Source: Achromobacter sp. MFA1 R4 (GTDB lineage Bacteria; Pseudomonadota; Gammaproteobacteria; Burkholderiales; Burkholderiaceae_B). Taken from it: a DNA stretch of 64,000 nt. Where the stretch lies: contig NZ_LT707065.1 of the NCBI RefSeq assembly GCF_900156745.1, forward strand, positions 2,418,001-2,482,000, given 5' to 3'. The translations under genes and the position numbers were made by a program. The stretch's first letter is position 1. Every line of letters begins with the position of its first letter. Positions 52,628-62,619 of this stretch are shown in pieces. The notes beneath the pieces are model-generated. The model saw nothing but the letters and a program-made list of their open reading frames with translations, did not search any database and was not told the DNA's origin.

Positions 52628-53347
52628 ATGTTGACCAAGCACCTCACCCTCACCGAGCAGGTCGCTCGCCAGCTCGCCAGCGAAATCGCGGACGGCGTCC
52701 ATCCCGTCGGCGCCAAGCTGCCCGCGGGCCGTTTGCTGGCCGAGCAGTACGGCGTCAGCGCCGCCGTCATCCGCGAAGCGACGGAACGCCTGCGCGCGCA
52801 AGGGCTGATCCAGAGCCGCCAGGGTTCCGGCAGCACCGTCGTCTCGCGCACCGGGGCGCAAGGCTTCCAGGTGTCCTCCGGAATTGCCGTCAACCGCGAA
52901 AAGCTGGCCAGCGTCTACGAACTGCGCATGGAACTGGAAGGCGGCGCCGCCGCGCTTGCCGCCGTCCGCGGTTCCGCATCGGACCTGCTGGCCATGGAAG
53001 AGGCGCTCGCTCGCCTGCAAGCGAACCTCGAACATCCCGAACAGGGCGTCGAACACGACATCGCCTTTCACGTCGCCATCGCCGCCGCCACCCACAACAG
53101 CTATTACCAGGACCTGCTGCAATACCTGAACCTGCAGCTGCGCCTGGCCGTCAGCACGGCCCGGTCCAACAGCCGCCTGCAGGATGGCCTGACGCTCGCC
53201 GTGCATCAGGAGCACGTCGCCGTGTTCGAGGCCATCCGCGCGCGCGATCCCGACCGCGCCCGGCAAGCCGCCATCGGCCACCTGCGCCAGGCCGCCAGCC
53301 GCCTGCAACTCGATCTTCCCTTTTCCGCCGCAAACCACCTCTCATGA
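52628..53347 (+). CDS. FadR-subfamily GntR transcriptional regulator
   Basis: A 239-residue regulator: a winged helix-turn-helix (about residues 8-75, LAEQYGVSAAVIREATERL and QSRQGSGSTV) and a C-terminal FCD ligand-binding domain (about 95-225, HVAIAAATHNSYYQ with metal-binding-type His). FCD regulators respond to carboxylates such as lactate, glycolate or pyruvate. Its stop overlaps the start of a GlcD-like oxidase, so it very likely controls that gene. No ribosome site is seen before the ATG, and a TATAAT box lies 6 bases upstream. Confidence 0.9.
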   Translation: MLTKHLTLTEQVARQLASEIADGVHPVGAKLPAGRLLAEQYGVSAAVIREATERLRAQGLIQSRQGSGSTVVSRTGAQGFQVSSGIAVNREKLASVYELRMELEGGAAALAAVRGSASDLLAMEEALARLQANLEHPEQGVEHDIAFHVAIAAATHNSYYQDLLQYLNLQLRLAVSTARSNSRLQDGLTLAVHQEHVAVFEAIRARDPDRARQAAIGHLRQAASRLQLDLPFSAANHLS

Positions 53348-54756
53348 CTGCATCCGACTTTTCTCAACGGCTGGTCCAGGCCCTGGGCCCCGATACCGTC
53401 TTCACCGCCCCGGCGGACATCGCCCCGTGGCTGTCTGACTGGCGCGGCCTGTACAACGGCCAGGCCCAGGCGGTCGTGCGCCCGCGCACGACCGCGGAAG
53501 TGGCAACGTGCCTGGCGCTCTGCCAGCAGGCCGGCGTGCCCGTGGTTCCGCGTGGCGGCAACACCGGCCTGTGCGGCGGCGCCACCCCCGATGGCGGCGC
53601 GCACAACGTCGTCATCAGCCTGGACCGCATGAACGCCGTGCGCGCCATCGACACCGTGGCGAACACCCTGGTCGCCGAAGCCGGCGCCATCCTCGGCAAC
53701 CTGCGCCGCGCCGCGCAGGACGCCGGCCGCCTGCTGCCGCTCAGCCTTGCCGCGGAAGACTCCAGCCAGATCGGCGGCAACGTGGCCACCAACGCGGGCG
53801 GCGTGAACGTCGTGCGCTACGGCATGGCGCGCGAACTCGTGTTGGGTCTGGAAGCGGTGCTGCCCACCGGCGAAATCTTCCACGGCCTGCGCACGCTGCG
53901 CAAAGACAACACCGGCTACGACCTCAAGCAACTGCTCATCGGCTCCGAGGGCACGCTGGGCATCATCACCGCCGTCGCGCTGCGCCTCTTCCCGCGCACC
54001 GACGTGCGTTCGGTGGTGCTTGCCGCGGTCGAATCCCCCGCGCAAGCCCTGCAGTTGTTCGATATCCTGTTCGAGCAATGCGGCGCGCGGCTGCAGGCCT
54101 TCGAGTTCTTCACGGGCGATTGCCTGGACCTGGTGCTCACGCACGCCGAGGGAGTGCAGGAACCCTTCGAGCAGCGCTACCCGGCCTACGTGCTGGTGGA
54201 ACTGGCCGACACCGCCGACGAACAGGCCCTGAACGCGCTGCTGGAAAACGTCATCGGCACCGCGCTCGAGCGCGGCCTGTGCCTGGACGCCGCGGTCTCG
54301 GCCTCGCTTGCCCAGTTGCAGACGTTGTGGAAACTGCGCGAGGAAATCTCCGAAGCCCAGCGCGCCGACGGCCCCCACCTCAAGCACGACGTGTCGCTGC
54401 CCATCGAACGCATTCCCGACTTCATGCAATCCGCGGAAGCCCGCGTGCGCGCCATTTACCCTGACATCCGCCCCTTCATCTTCGGGCACTTCGGCGACGG
54501 CAACCTGCACTACAACCTGTCCCGTCCCGCCGGCGCGGACCGCAACTGGGTTGCCGAACATGGCGCGGCGATCACGGACGCGGTGCTGGACGAGGTCAAC
54601 CGCTACGGGGGAAGCATCTCGGCAGAGCACGGGATCGGCCAGCTAAAGCGCGATCACTTCCTGCACAGCAAGGATCCGGTGGAGTTGCGGCTGATGCGGG
54701 AAATCAAGAAGGTCATGGACCCGGCGGGCATCATGAACCCCGGAAAACTGCTCTAG
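53344..54756 (+). CDS. FAD-binding D-2-hydroxyacid dehydrogenase (GlcD/D2HGDH-like)
   Basis: A 470-residue flavoprotein. An FAD-binding type 4 domain (about 40-215; VVPRGGNTGLCGGATPDGG, GGNVATNAGGVNVVRYG) and an FAD-oxidase C-terminal domain (HFGDGNLHYNLS, ISAEHGIGQLKRDHF) are complete. The family includes D-lactate, D-2-hydroxyglutarate and glycolate dehydrogenases; the substrate is not set by the sequence alone. It starts in a 4-base overlap with the GntR/FCD regulator gene. Confidence 0.9.
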   Translation: MTASDFSQRLVQALGPDTVFTAPADIAPWLSDWRGLYNGQAQAVVRPRTTAEVATCLALCQQAGVPVVPRGGNTGLCGGATPDGGAHNVVISLDRMNAVRAIDTVANTLVAEAGAILGNLRRAAQDAGRLLPLSLAAEDSSQIGGNVATNAGGVNVVRYGMARELVLGLEAVLPTGEIFHGLRTLRKDNTGYDLKQLLIGSEGTLGIITAVALRLFPRTDVRSVVLAAVESPAQALQLFDILFEQCGARLQAFEFFTGDCLDLVLTHAEGVQEPFEQRYPAYVLVELADTADEQALNALLENVIGTALERGLCLDAAVSASLAQLQTLWKLREEISEAQRADGPHLKHDVSLPIERIPDFMQSAEARVRAIYPDIRPFIFGHFGDGNLHYNLSRPAGADRNWVAEHGAAITDAVLDEVNRYGGSISAEHGIGQLKRDHFLHSKDPVELRLMREIKKVMDPAGIMNPGKLL

Positions 54757-54785
54757 GCTGCACGCCGCCCGGCGTCATGCGACGC

Positions 54786-54807
54786 GGGGCGTCCCAGACG
54801 ACGCCCC
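54786..54807 (+). terminator. Hairpin between the FAD oxidase and M61 peptidase genes
   Basis: GGGGCGTC (54786-54793) and GACGCCCC (54800-54807) form an 8-base stem. Further G+C-rich inverted repeats follow. No T run is present. Confidence 0.4.
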
Positions 54808-54862
54808 GGCCCGGCGGTTCCGGCAGCCGGCCTCCCGGCCGTCGCCGGTCAGCCGGCGAGCT

Positions 54863-56641
54863 TCACGTCAGCACGCACTCGGACGCGTCGGGTCCACTCA
54901 GCCGGACCCGGAACGCCCTCAGTTCGTCGCGCCGAAACACATGCACCGTCACGCGGTCCCCCGCCCGATACTGCGCGAGCAGCAGATCGAGCCCCGCCGG
55001 CGCATCCACGCGCAGCCCATCGATCGCGACCAGCACATCCCCCGCGGACAATCCGCCCTTGTGCCCGGCGCCGCCTTCCAGCACGGTTGCCAGCGTCAGC
55101 GAATCGCCCTGTTTGCGCGTGCGCACGTCCAGCGACGGAATGTGCGCCGAGGCCTTCCACTGCAGCGACACGCCATGGGGTTCAAGCAGCGCCGCCAGCG
55201 GCACATCCGCCGTCCCGTAGGCATGGCGGTCGATGAAGCGGCGCGTGTCCACGCCGGTTGCCTCCAGGATCAGCGCCGGCAATCCGTCTTCCGGCAGACC
55301 TTGCTGATTGCCGCGGTAGAAATCGCGGCCGTAGCGGTCCCACAGCAGCCGCATCACATCGTCCAGCGAATGCGCGCCGGAAGACGTCTGGCGGATCAGC
55401 AGGTCCAGCCCCAGCGCCACCAACGCGCCCTTCGTGTAGTAGCTCACCAGCGCGTTCGGGGAGTTCTCGTCCTGCTTGTAGTAGCGCGTCCACGCATCGA
55501 ACGAGCTCTCGGCCACCGACTGCTTGTGGCGGCCCGGCGTGCGCGCCACGCTGGTGATCGTCTTGGCCAAGAGGCGCAGATAATCGGCGCGCGCGATCAC
55601 GCCAGAACGCAGCAGCAGCAGGTCGTCGTAGTAGGACGTGAAGCCCTCGAACACCCAGAGCAGGCGCGTCAGGTCCGGCTGCGAAAGATCGTACGGCGCG
55701 AACGCGTCCGGCTTGATGCGCTTGACATTCCACGTGTGGAAATACTCGTGGCTCACCAGTCCCAGAAAGCCGCGATAGCCTTCGCCCTGGCCTTGCTGGC
55801 CCAGCACCGGCAGGTCCTTGCGCGCGGTCATCAGCGCCGTGCTCGCGCGATGCTCCAGGCCGCCGTAGCCGTCGCCCGTCACCATCGTCATGAAGACATA
55901 GCGATCGGTACTGTCCAGGAACGGCGCGCGTTTGGTGCGGGGCTCGAAAAACGCGATCTGGGTTTCGCAGATTTTCTTCACGTCGTCGGTGATGCGCGCA
56001 AGATCCAGGTTCGGCGCGACGCCCGTGAATACCAGTTCGTGTTCCGCGCCATGCGCCTCGAAACGCGACACCTGCGGCGTGCCCATCTCGACCGGATGAT
56101 CGATCAGCGCGTCATAGTCCGGGGCCAGGTACAGGCCAAAGCCGTGGCGGCGGGCCGCGCCCCGGTGGCCCACGGCTTCGGGCAGGCTCGTGTACACCTT
56201 CCAGCCCTCGATGCCGCGCGGCGGCGCCAGGTCCAGTAGGCAAGGCGCGTGCTCCTGGCCATGCACGCGCAGGAACACGCTGGTCCCATTGAAAAAGCCG
56301 TGCGTCTCGTCCAGGTGCGCGCCGCGCACCGACAGGTCCCACGCGTAGACCGTGTATTCGATGCGCAACGGGCCGTCGCAGGGCGCCGCCTGCCACGTGT
56401 GGTTATCGATTTTGTCGACATTCACGCGCCGCGACCCCGCATAGGCGGCCACTGACTCGATCTGGCGGGAAAAGTCGCGGATCAGATAGCTGCCCGGTAT
56501 CCAGGCCGGCAATGACAGGCGCTGGCCGGCGGGGGAGGGCGAGGCGACGGTAAGGGTTATCCGGTAGCGGTGTCCGGCGGGATCATGGGGCGCGAGGCGG
56601 TAAAGTATGGGAGGCACGTCATCATTTTTCTTCATGCTCAT
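54863..56641 (-). CDS. M61-family metallopeptidase with PDZ domain
   Basis: A 592-residue zinc peptidase related to glycyl aminopeptidase. The order is an N-terminal beta-sandwich (about 1-180), a thermolysin-like catalytic domain with [14 protein letters not shown] (HExxH, about residue 298) and a downstream Glu in [17 protein letters not shown], then a C-terminal PDZ domain (about 490-575, [19 protein letters not shown]). No signal peptide is evident, so a cytosolic location is assumed. The start is 21 bases from the divergent enoyl-CoA hydratase gene, so the two promoters must reach into each other's coding regions. Confidence 0.9.
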   Translation of the reverse strand: MSMKKNDDVPPILYRLAPHDPAGHRYRITLTVASPSPAGQRLSLPAWIPGSYLIRDFSRQIESVAAYAGSRRVNVDKIDNHTWQAAPCDGPLRIEYTVYAWDLSVRGAHLDETHGFFNGTSVFLRVHGQEHAPCLLDLAPPRGIEGWKVYTSLPEAVGHRGAARRHGFGLYLAPDYDALIDHPVEMGTPQVSRFEAHGAEHELVFTGVAPNLDLARITDDVKKICETQIAFFEPRTKRAPFLDSTDRYVFMTMVTGDGYGGLEHRASTALMTARKDLPVLGQQGQGEGYRGFLGLVSHEYFHTWNVKRIKPDAFAPYDLSQPDLTRLLWVFEGFTSYYDDLLLLRSGVIARADYLRLLAKTITSVARTPGRHKQSVAESSFDAWTRYYKQDENSPNALVSYYTKGALVALGLDLLIRQTSSGAHSLDDVMRLLWDRYGRDFYRGNQQGLPEDGLPALILEATGVDTRRFIDRHAYGTADVPLAALLEPHGVSLQWKASAHIPSLDVRTRKQGDSLTLATVLEGGAGHKGGLSAGDVLVAIDGLRVDAPAGLDLLLAQYRAGDRVTVHVFRRDELRAFRVRLSGPDASECVLT

Positions 56642-56662
56642 ATCTTATTACCGGAGACATTC

Positions 56663-57439
56663 ATGAGCGAGTCGTTTGTACTGGTCGAAACCCGGGGCCG
56701 AGTCGGCCTGCTGACGCTGAATCGTCCGAAGGCGCTCAACGCGCTGAACGATCAGCTCATGGACGAACTCGGCGCCGCGCTGCTGGCTTTCGAGTCCAAT
56801 CCCGACATCGGCTGCGTCGTCATCACGGGCAGCGAAAAGGCCTTCGCGGCGGGCGCCGACATCGGGGCCATGAAGGATTGGTCGTACATGGACGTGTACG
56901 GCAGCGAATACATCACGCGCAACTGGGAGACGCTCAAGCGCATCCGCAAGCCCGTGATCGCCGCGGTGGCCGGCTACGCGCTGGGCGGCGGCTGCGAACT
57001 GGCCATGATGTGCGACATCATCATCGCGGCGGACACGGCCAAGTTCGGCCAGCCCGAGATCAAGCTGGGCGTGATCCCCGGCGCGGGCGGCACCCAGCGC
57101 CTGCCGCGCGCCGTCGGCAAGGCCAAGGCCATGGATCTTGCGCTGACCGCGCGCATGATGGGCGCCGAGGAAGCGGAACGCGCGGGCCTCGTGTCGCGCG
57201 TGGTCGCCGCCGACAAGCTGCTCGAAGAAGCCATGGACGCGGCCACGGTCATCGCCTCCATGTCGCTGCCCTCGGTCATGATGGCCAAGGAATGCGTGAA
57301 CCGCGCCTTCGAGGGCTCGCTCAACGAAGGCCTGCTCTTTGAACGCCGCGTGTTCCATTCGCTCTTCGCCACCGAAGACCAGAAGGAAGGCATGGCCGCC
57401 TTCACCGAAAAGCGCAAACCCGACTTCAAACACCGTTAA
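56663..57439 (+). CDS. Enoyl-CoA hydratase
   Basis: A 258-residue crotonase-fold enzyme hydrating trans-2-enoyl-CoA in fatty-acid or amino-acid breakdown. It carries [19 protein letters not shown], the oxyanion-hole stretches [16 protein letters not shown] and [20 protein letters not shown], the catalytic glutamate region [17 protein letters not shown], and a FxxxxxxxEGxxAF-type C-terminus. The ATG at 56663 follows CCGGAG; open frame upstream overlaps the divergent peptidase gene. Two hairpins follow. Confidence 0.94.
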   Translation: MSESFVLVETRGRVGLLTLNRPKALNALNDQLMDELGAALLAFESNPDIGCVVITGSEKAFAAGADIGAMKDWSYMDVYGSEYITRNWETLKRIRKPVIAAVAGYALGGGCELAMMCDIIIAADTAKFGQPEIKLGVIPGAGGTQRLPRAVGKAKAMDLALTARMMGAEEAERAGLVSRVVAADKLLEEAMDAATVIASMSLPSVMMAKECVNRAFEGSLNEGLLFERRVFHSLFATEDQKEGMAAFTEKRKPDFKHR

Positions 57440-57486
57440 GGCTTGTTACTCGCGGGCCTGCGCTCCACGCAGGCCCGCCAACGCCG

Positions 57487-57515
57487 GGCGCGCCCTATGA
57501 AGGCGCGCCTTTTTT
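57487..57515 (+). terminator. Rho-independent terminator after enoyl-CoA hydratase
   Basis: GGCGCGCC and GGCGCGCC (self-complementary arms, 57487-57494 and 57502-57509) run into six T. A second hairpin (GCGGGCCTGCG with CGCAGGCCCGC) lies just before it. Confidence 0.9.
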
Positions 57516-57693
57516 CATGCATGCGCGCTGCAACATGCGGGTTTCGCCTTGAAACGTATGGCTAGCACCTTGTTGCAGACTTCGCCCCTATCCTGAATAA
57601 GCGTCATCCCGAGGTGCCGCGCCAGAGCGGCTTGCCCACGCTGGCAAGTCGCGCGGCGGCTCGCTCGCAAACAAAATCAAGAAGGAGCCTTGC

Positions 57694-59256
57694 ATGCGTA
57701 AATCTACCGCTACCCGCCGGCTGTCAACGGCTGCGCTCGCCGGCGCGCTCAGCGTCTGCTTCCTCAATGTCGCCCAGGCTCAATCGCCGCAACCCACGCT
57801 GCGCCTCGTGTCCGAGACGCCGTACCCCGCTGCCCAGGCCGCCGCGCCGAGAATGAGCGAGCAGGAATTGCGCGACACGGCCATCGATGCCTATGTCTAT
57901 GCCTACCCCATGGTGTTGATGGAGCTGGCGCGTCGCCAGGCCACCGCCGTGCAAAGCCCGCTGGACGGGAAGGCGCCGATGAACCAGTTCGGACACAAGG
58001 CGGCGTTCCCGGATCCGCGCGCGACCGACGCGCCGTGGCCCAGCGCCGACGCGCTGTACTCCAGCCTGTGGTTCGATGTCTCGCGCGCCCCGCTCATCAT
58101 CAACCTGCCCGACACCGGCGGCCGCTACACCGTGCTGTCGGCCCTGGATATGTGGAGCGACGTCTTCGCGTCGCGCGGCACGCGCACCAACGGGTCCGGC
58201 GCGCAGTCGTTCGCCATCGTCGGACCGCACTGGCAGGGCAATCTGCCCGCGGGTGTCGACGTGATCCGAAGCCCGACGTCGATGGGCTGGCTCATCGGCT
58301 GGACGCAAGCGGGCGGTCCGCAGGACTACGCCGCGGTCAATCAGATCCAGGCCGGTATGACGGCGCGTCCCGTGCTGGCGCCCGTGACGCCGATGACCGC
58401 GCCGCGCGGCCGCAACGCTGGTAACGCGTTCCCGCAGACCGGCACGGGCGTCGGAACGGCGCCCATCGGCAGCAACCTGCCCATGCCCACGCCGGCCCCG
58501 GCCACCACGGTGCCCGACGGCACGCCCGCCGAACAGGTCGCGGGCATGGATGCCGCCAGCTTCTTTGCCGTGTTCTTCGACGCGCTGCGCAACAACCCGC
58601 CGCACGCCAACGACACGCCCATGCTCGACCGCATGCGCCGTATCGGCCTGGACGACCGCCAGCCGTTCTCGTATGGCCGCCTGAGCCCGGCCGTGCAGCA
58701 GGCGCTGGCGGACGCGCAGCCGCTGGCTGGCCGCCGCATCGCCGACAACGTCTCGCGCCTGGGCACGCCGATCAACGGCTGGAACACGGTGCTGACGGGC
58801 ATCGGCACCTACGGCACCGACTACACGCGCCGCGCCGCCATCGCCTATGCCGGCCTGGGTGCGCCGACGCCGGAAGACGTGCTGTATCCGGTCACGGTGT
58901 CCGATTCCAAGGGCCGCATGCTCGACGCCAGCGAAGACTACGTGCTGCACTTTGACAAGGGCCAGCTGCCTCCGGCCAATGCGTTCTGGTCGCTGCATGT
59001 CTACAACGACAAATACGGCTTTGCCGAAAACCCGGCCAACCGCTATGTGATCCGCAGCACCGACGGCCTGAAGTACAACGCCGACGGCTCGCTCGACATC
59101 TACGTCCAGCGCCGCGACCCGGGCGAGTCCAAGCGCGCCAACTGGGTCAGCACGCCGGCCGCCGACGGTCCGTTCGTGCTCAGCATGCGTCTGTATTCGC
59201 CGCAGAACACCGCCCTGGACGGGCAGTGGGCGCCGCCGCCGGTCAAGGAAGACTGA
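57694..59256 (+). CDS. DUF1254/DUF1214 exported protein
   Basis: A 520-residue protein with a signal peptide (RLSTAALAGALSVCFLN, cleavage near AQAQ at about residue 29). A DUF1254 domain follows (about 70-200, AYVYAYPMVLMELARRQA, SLWFDVSRAPLIINLPDTGG), then a C-terminal DUF1214 domain (about 390-510, FWSLHVYNDKYGFAENPANRY). In between is a Pro/Thr-rich stretch of about 50 residues (residues 235-285). Such proteins are widespread in soil proteobacteria, and their function is not established. A good AAGGAG precedes the ATG; a very strong hairpin follows. Confidence 0.88.
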   Translation: MRKSTATRRLSTAALAGALSVCFLNVAQAQSPQPTLRLVSETPYPAAQAAAPRMSEQELRDTAIDAYVYAYPMVLMELARRQATAVQSPLDGKAPMNQFGHKAAFPDPRATDAPWPSADALYSSLWFDVSRAPLIINLPDTGGRYTVLSALDMWSDVFASRGTRTNGSGAQSFAIVGPHWQGNLPAGVDVIRSPTSMGWLIGWTQAGGPQDYAAVNQIQAGMTARPVLAPVTPMTAPRGRNAGNAFPQTGTGVGTAPIGSNLPMPTPAPATTVPDGTPAEQVAGMDAASFFAVFFDALRNNPPHANDTPMLDRMRRIGLDDRQPFSYGRLSPAVQQALADAQPLAGRRIADNVSRLGTPINGWNTVLTGIGTYGTDYTRRAAIAYAGLGAPTPEDVLYPVTVSDSKGRMLDASEDYVLHFDKGQLPPANAFWSLHVYNDKYGFAENPANRYVIRSTDGLKYNADGSLDIYVQRRDPGESKRANWVSTPAADGPFVLSMRLYSPQNTALDGQWAPPPVKED

Positions 59257-59274
59257 GCCCAGGCGGGTGCACAG

Positions 59275-59311
59275 GGCGCGCGGTCCCCGGCAAGGGGGCC
59301 GCGCGCCTTTT
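59275..59311 (+). terminator. Hairpin terminator after the DUF1254 gene
   Basis: GGCGCGCGGTCCCC pairs with GGGGGCCGCGCGCC (14 pairs, one G-U) around GGCAA and ends in TTTT. Confidence 0.82.
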
Positions 59312-59418
59312 CATGGGCCGCGCAGGCAGATGCAGGCGCCCCGGCGGCCCGCCCGGTCGTCCCCTTTTTCAACGCGCGGCAGGCGTTGTTGCCACCTTAC
59401 AAACGGCCGAAAGTTCAT

Positions 59419-59448
59419 TTGCTAGGGTAAAACGAATCAAGCTATACT
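59419..59448 (+). promoter_or_regulatory. Sigma-70-type promoter of the atp operon
   Basis: TTGCTA (59419-59424) and TATACT (59443-59448) are 18 bases apart. The start is predicted near 59455, giving a 130-base region before atpI that contains a repetitive small open frame. Confidence 0.65.
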
Positions 59449-59478
59449 CTGCGGGTTTGACGCTTGCGGGATAAGAAC

Positions 59479-59586
59479 ATGCGCCTAAAAAAGCGCGTCG
59501 GTTCCCTCAGGGGCCAAGCCCTTCGGGGGCACGTCACCCTTAGGGGTCACGTTACCCTTATGGGCACGTTAGGCGGGGAAGTTTGA
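59479..59586 (+). CDS. Candidate 35-residue leader peptide of the atp operon
   Basis: ATG at 59479 opens 35 codons ending in a TGA that shares its A with the atpI ATG (TGATG), a typical coupling overlap. The product is basic (MRLKKRVGS) and then repetitive: LRGQA, LRGHVT, LRGHVT, LMGT, LGGEV. The two exact hexapeptide copies are encoded by 18-base units that differ at three positions, all synonymous (CGG/AGG, GGG/GGT, GTC/GTT). The ribosome site is weak (GGGAT). It may be a real small protein, a translational leader for atpI, or a chance frame over an RNA-level repeat. Confidence 0.4.
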   Translation: MRLKKRVGSLRGQALRGHVTLRGHVTLMGTLGGEV

Positions 59587-60098
59587 TGCAGCAGAACTCC
59601 ATGCAGCCACAGCAAAGCTTAGGGCCGCGCCCTGGGCAAAGTCTGGGGGCGCGTCTGGATCAGGATTCGATCGATCCGGATATGGTGGATAAGGTTCTGG
59701 TTCTCAGCGACGCGGATCGCGCGGCGCTGGATGCTCAGGCTAGCCGCGGGCTTCTGTTGGCATTGGCGGCGCAAGGCGCCATGGGGTTCGCAGCAGCAGT
59801 AATAGCGGGGGTTGTCGGAGGGGCGGCGGCTGGTTGGTCGGCGCTGGCGGGGGCAGGAGCGTATTTCATACCCAATGCGTTGTTCGCATTGCGCCTGGCT
59901 GTCAGCGTTCGGGCCGGTAAAGCCAGTCCCTTTACCTTTCTCTCTGGTGAGTTGATCAAGTTGTTCGCAACGGCGTTGCTGTTGTGGCTGCTTTCGCGTG
60001 TGACGCAGGACTGGCTTGTATGGCCCGCCGCGTTGCTCGGTCTGATACTCACATTGAAGGGCTATCTCCTGCTCCTGATGTTCCGCAGGCTGTCTTAG
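59586..60098 (+). CDS. atpI: ATP synthase subunit I
   Basis: A 170-residue membrane protein with four hydrophobic helices (from about residue 55: LLLALAAQGAMGFAAAVIAG, and three more). The polar N-terminus is rich in Gln/Pro. AtpI helps assemble the c-ring and is the usual first gene of proteobacterial atp operons. The ATG at 59586 is used; a TTG directly before it is in frame. The ATG overlaps the stop of a small upstream frame. Confidence 0.88.
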   Translation: MQQNSMQPQQSLGPRPGQSLGARLDQDSIDPDMVDKVLVLSDADRAALDAQASRGLLLALAAQGAMGFAAAVIAGVVGGAAAGWSALAGAGAYFIPNALFALRLAVSVRAGKASPFTFLSGELIKLFATALLLWLLSRVTQDWLVWPAALLGLILTLKGYLLLLMFRRLS

Positions 60099-60169
60099 CG
60101 CCGAGTAAGTTGCGGCAAACGAAATCGTGGAATCGTCCGGTTCGCAAGGGCCGGGCATACAGCAAATAG

Positions 60170-61063
<894 letters not shown>

Positions 61064-61078
61064 TCCCCCGAATTTCCA

Positions 61079-61424
<346 letters not shown>

Positions 61425-61568
61425 GGCACCGCCCGCCGGCAAATAGGTGGGTCATGACGCTGGCGGCGATGAGAGCAACGGCTCCATCGCCGATCAGCAA
61501 AGTATCGAGTGCTCCGCGACGCCCCTTTCCGGGAGCGGTCGGAGCCGCAAGGTGTTAAAGGAACGACC

Positions 61569-62039
61569 GTGAATCTGAACGCGACGATCATTTTCCAGAT
61601 GCTCGTGTTCTTCGTTCTGGGCTGGTTCACGATGAAATTCGTGTGGCCTCCCCTGACGAAGGCGATGGACGAGCGCCGCCAAAAAATCGCCGACGGCCTG
61701 GCCGCCGCCGAGAAGGGCAAAGCCGACCTGGCTCAAGCCCAGGCGCGCGTCAGTCTGATCGAGGCTTCTGCCAAGTCCGAAAACCACGCCCGCATCATCG
61801 AGGCCGAGAAGCAAGCCGCCTCCCTGATCGAGCAGGCCCGCCGCGAAGCGGAAGCCGAACGTGCCCGCATCGTGGCGCAGGCTGCCCAGGATGCCGCGCA
61901 GGAAGTCCAGCGTGCCCGTGAAGCACTGCGCGACGACGTTGCCGCGTTGGCCGTCAAGGGTGCTGAACAGATCCTCAAGCGCGAGGTTGACGCCCGCGCA
62001 CACGCCGAGCTGCTGAACCAGCTCCGCGCGCAGCTCTAA
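61569..62039 (+). CDS. atpF: F0F1 ATP synthase subunit b
   Basis: A 156-residue stator subunit: one N-terminal membrane helix ([20 protein letters not shown]) and a long charged coiled coil (residues 30-150) that dimerises. The start is a GTG at 61569 preceded by AAAGGAA. It gives exactly the usual family length, while an upstream ATG would add non-conserved residues. Confidence 0.96.
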   Translation: MNLNATIIFQMLVFFVLGWFTMKFVWPPLTKAMDERRQKIADGLAAAEKGKADLAQAQARVSLIEASAKSENHARIIEAEKQAASLIEQARREAEAERARIVAQAAQDAAQEVQRAREALRDDVAALAVKGAEQILKREVDARAHAELLNQLRAQL

Positions 62040-62051
62040 TCCGGGACCGTC

Positions 62052-62591
62052 ATGGCTGAACTTTCCACTGTTGCCCGGCCCTACGCTGAAGCCCTCTTCA
62101 GCGCAGCGCGCGACGACAAGGCCGGTCTGCCGGCGTGGGCCGACCTGGTCAGCGAAATGTCGCAGGTCGCCTCCAACCCCGACGTGCGCGAGGCCATGGC
62201 CGACCCGCGTCTGGGCGACAAGCAGCGCGTCGACCTGTTTACCGGCCTGATCAAGGCCGATTTGCCGCAAGCCGCCCGCAATTTCATCGAGCTGCTGGTC
62301 GAAAACGACCGGCTGCTGCTGCTGCCCGAGATCGCCTCGCAATTCGTCGCGCTGCGGAATCGTCACGAAGGCACGGCGCAGGCGGAAATCACCAGCGCGT
62401 TCGAGCTGAGCGATGCCCAGGTCAAGGACCTGATCGTCGCGCTCGAACAAAAATTCGGCCTCAAGCTCAAGCCCAGCGTTACCGTCGACCCGTCGCTGAT
62501 CGGCGGCGTGCGCGTGGCCGTCGGCGACCAGGTGCTCGATACTTCCGTACAAGCCCAATTGGTCCGCATGCGCGATCAGCTCGCCGCTTAA
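62052..62591 (+). CDS. atpH: F0F1 ATP synthase subunit delta
   Basis: A 179-residue stator protein linking F1 to subunit b. It has the N-terminal [17 protein letters not shown], a helical domain to about residue 105, and the C-terminal signature [21 protein letters not shown]. Located 12 bases after atpF. Confidence 0.96.
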   Translation: MAELSTVARPYAEALFSAARDDKAGLPAWADLVSEMSQVASNPDVREAMADPRLGDKQRVDLFTGLIKADLPQAARNFIELLVENDRLLLLPEIASQFVALRNRHEGTAQAEITSAFELSDAQVKDLIVALEQKFGLKLKPSVTVDPSLIGGVRVAVGDQVLDTSVQAQLVRMRDQLAA

Positions 62592-62619
62592 GGCTACTAA
62601 CAGGATTCCAGGAGTCAAT

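Noticed and set aside
57549-57600. CTTGAAA upstream of the DUF1254 gene as a second sigma-32 promoter
   Set aside because: No CCCCAT-like box lies at 11-16 bases; the nearest C-rich match is about 30 bases away.
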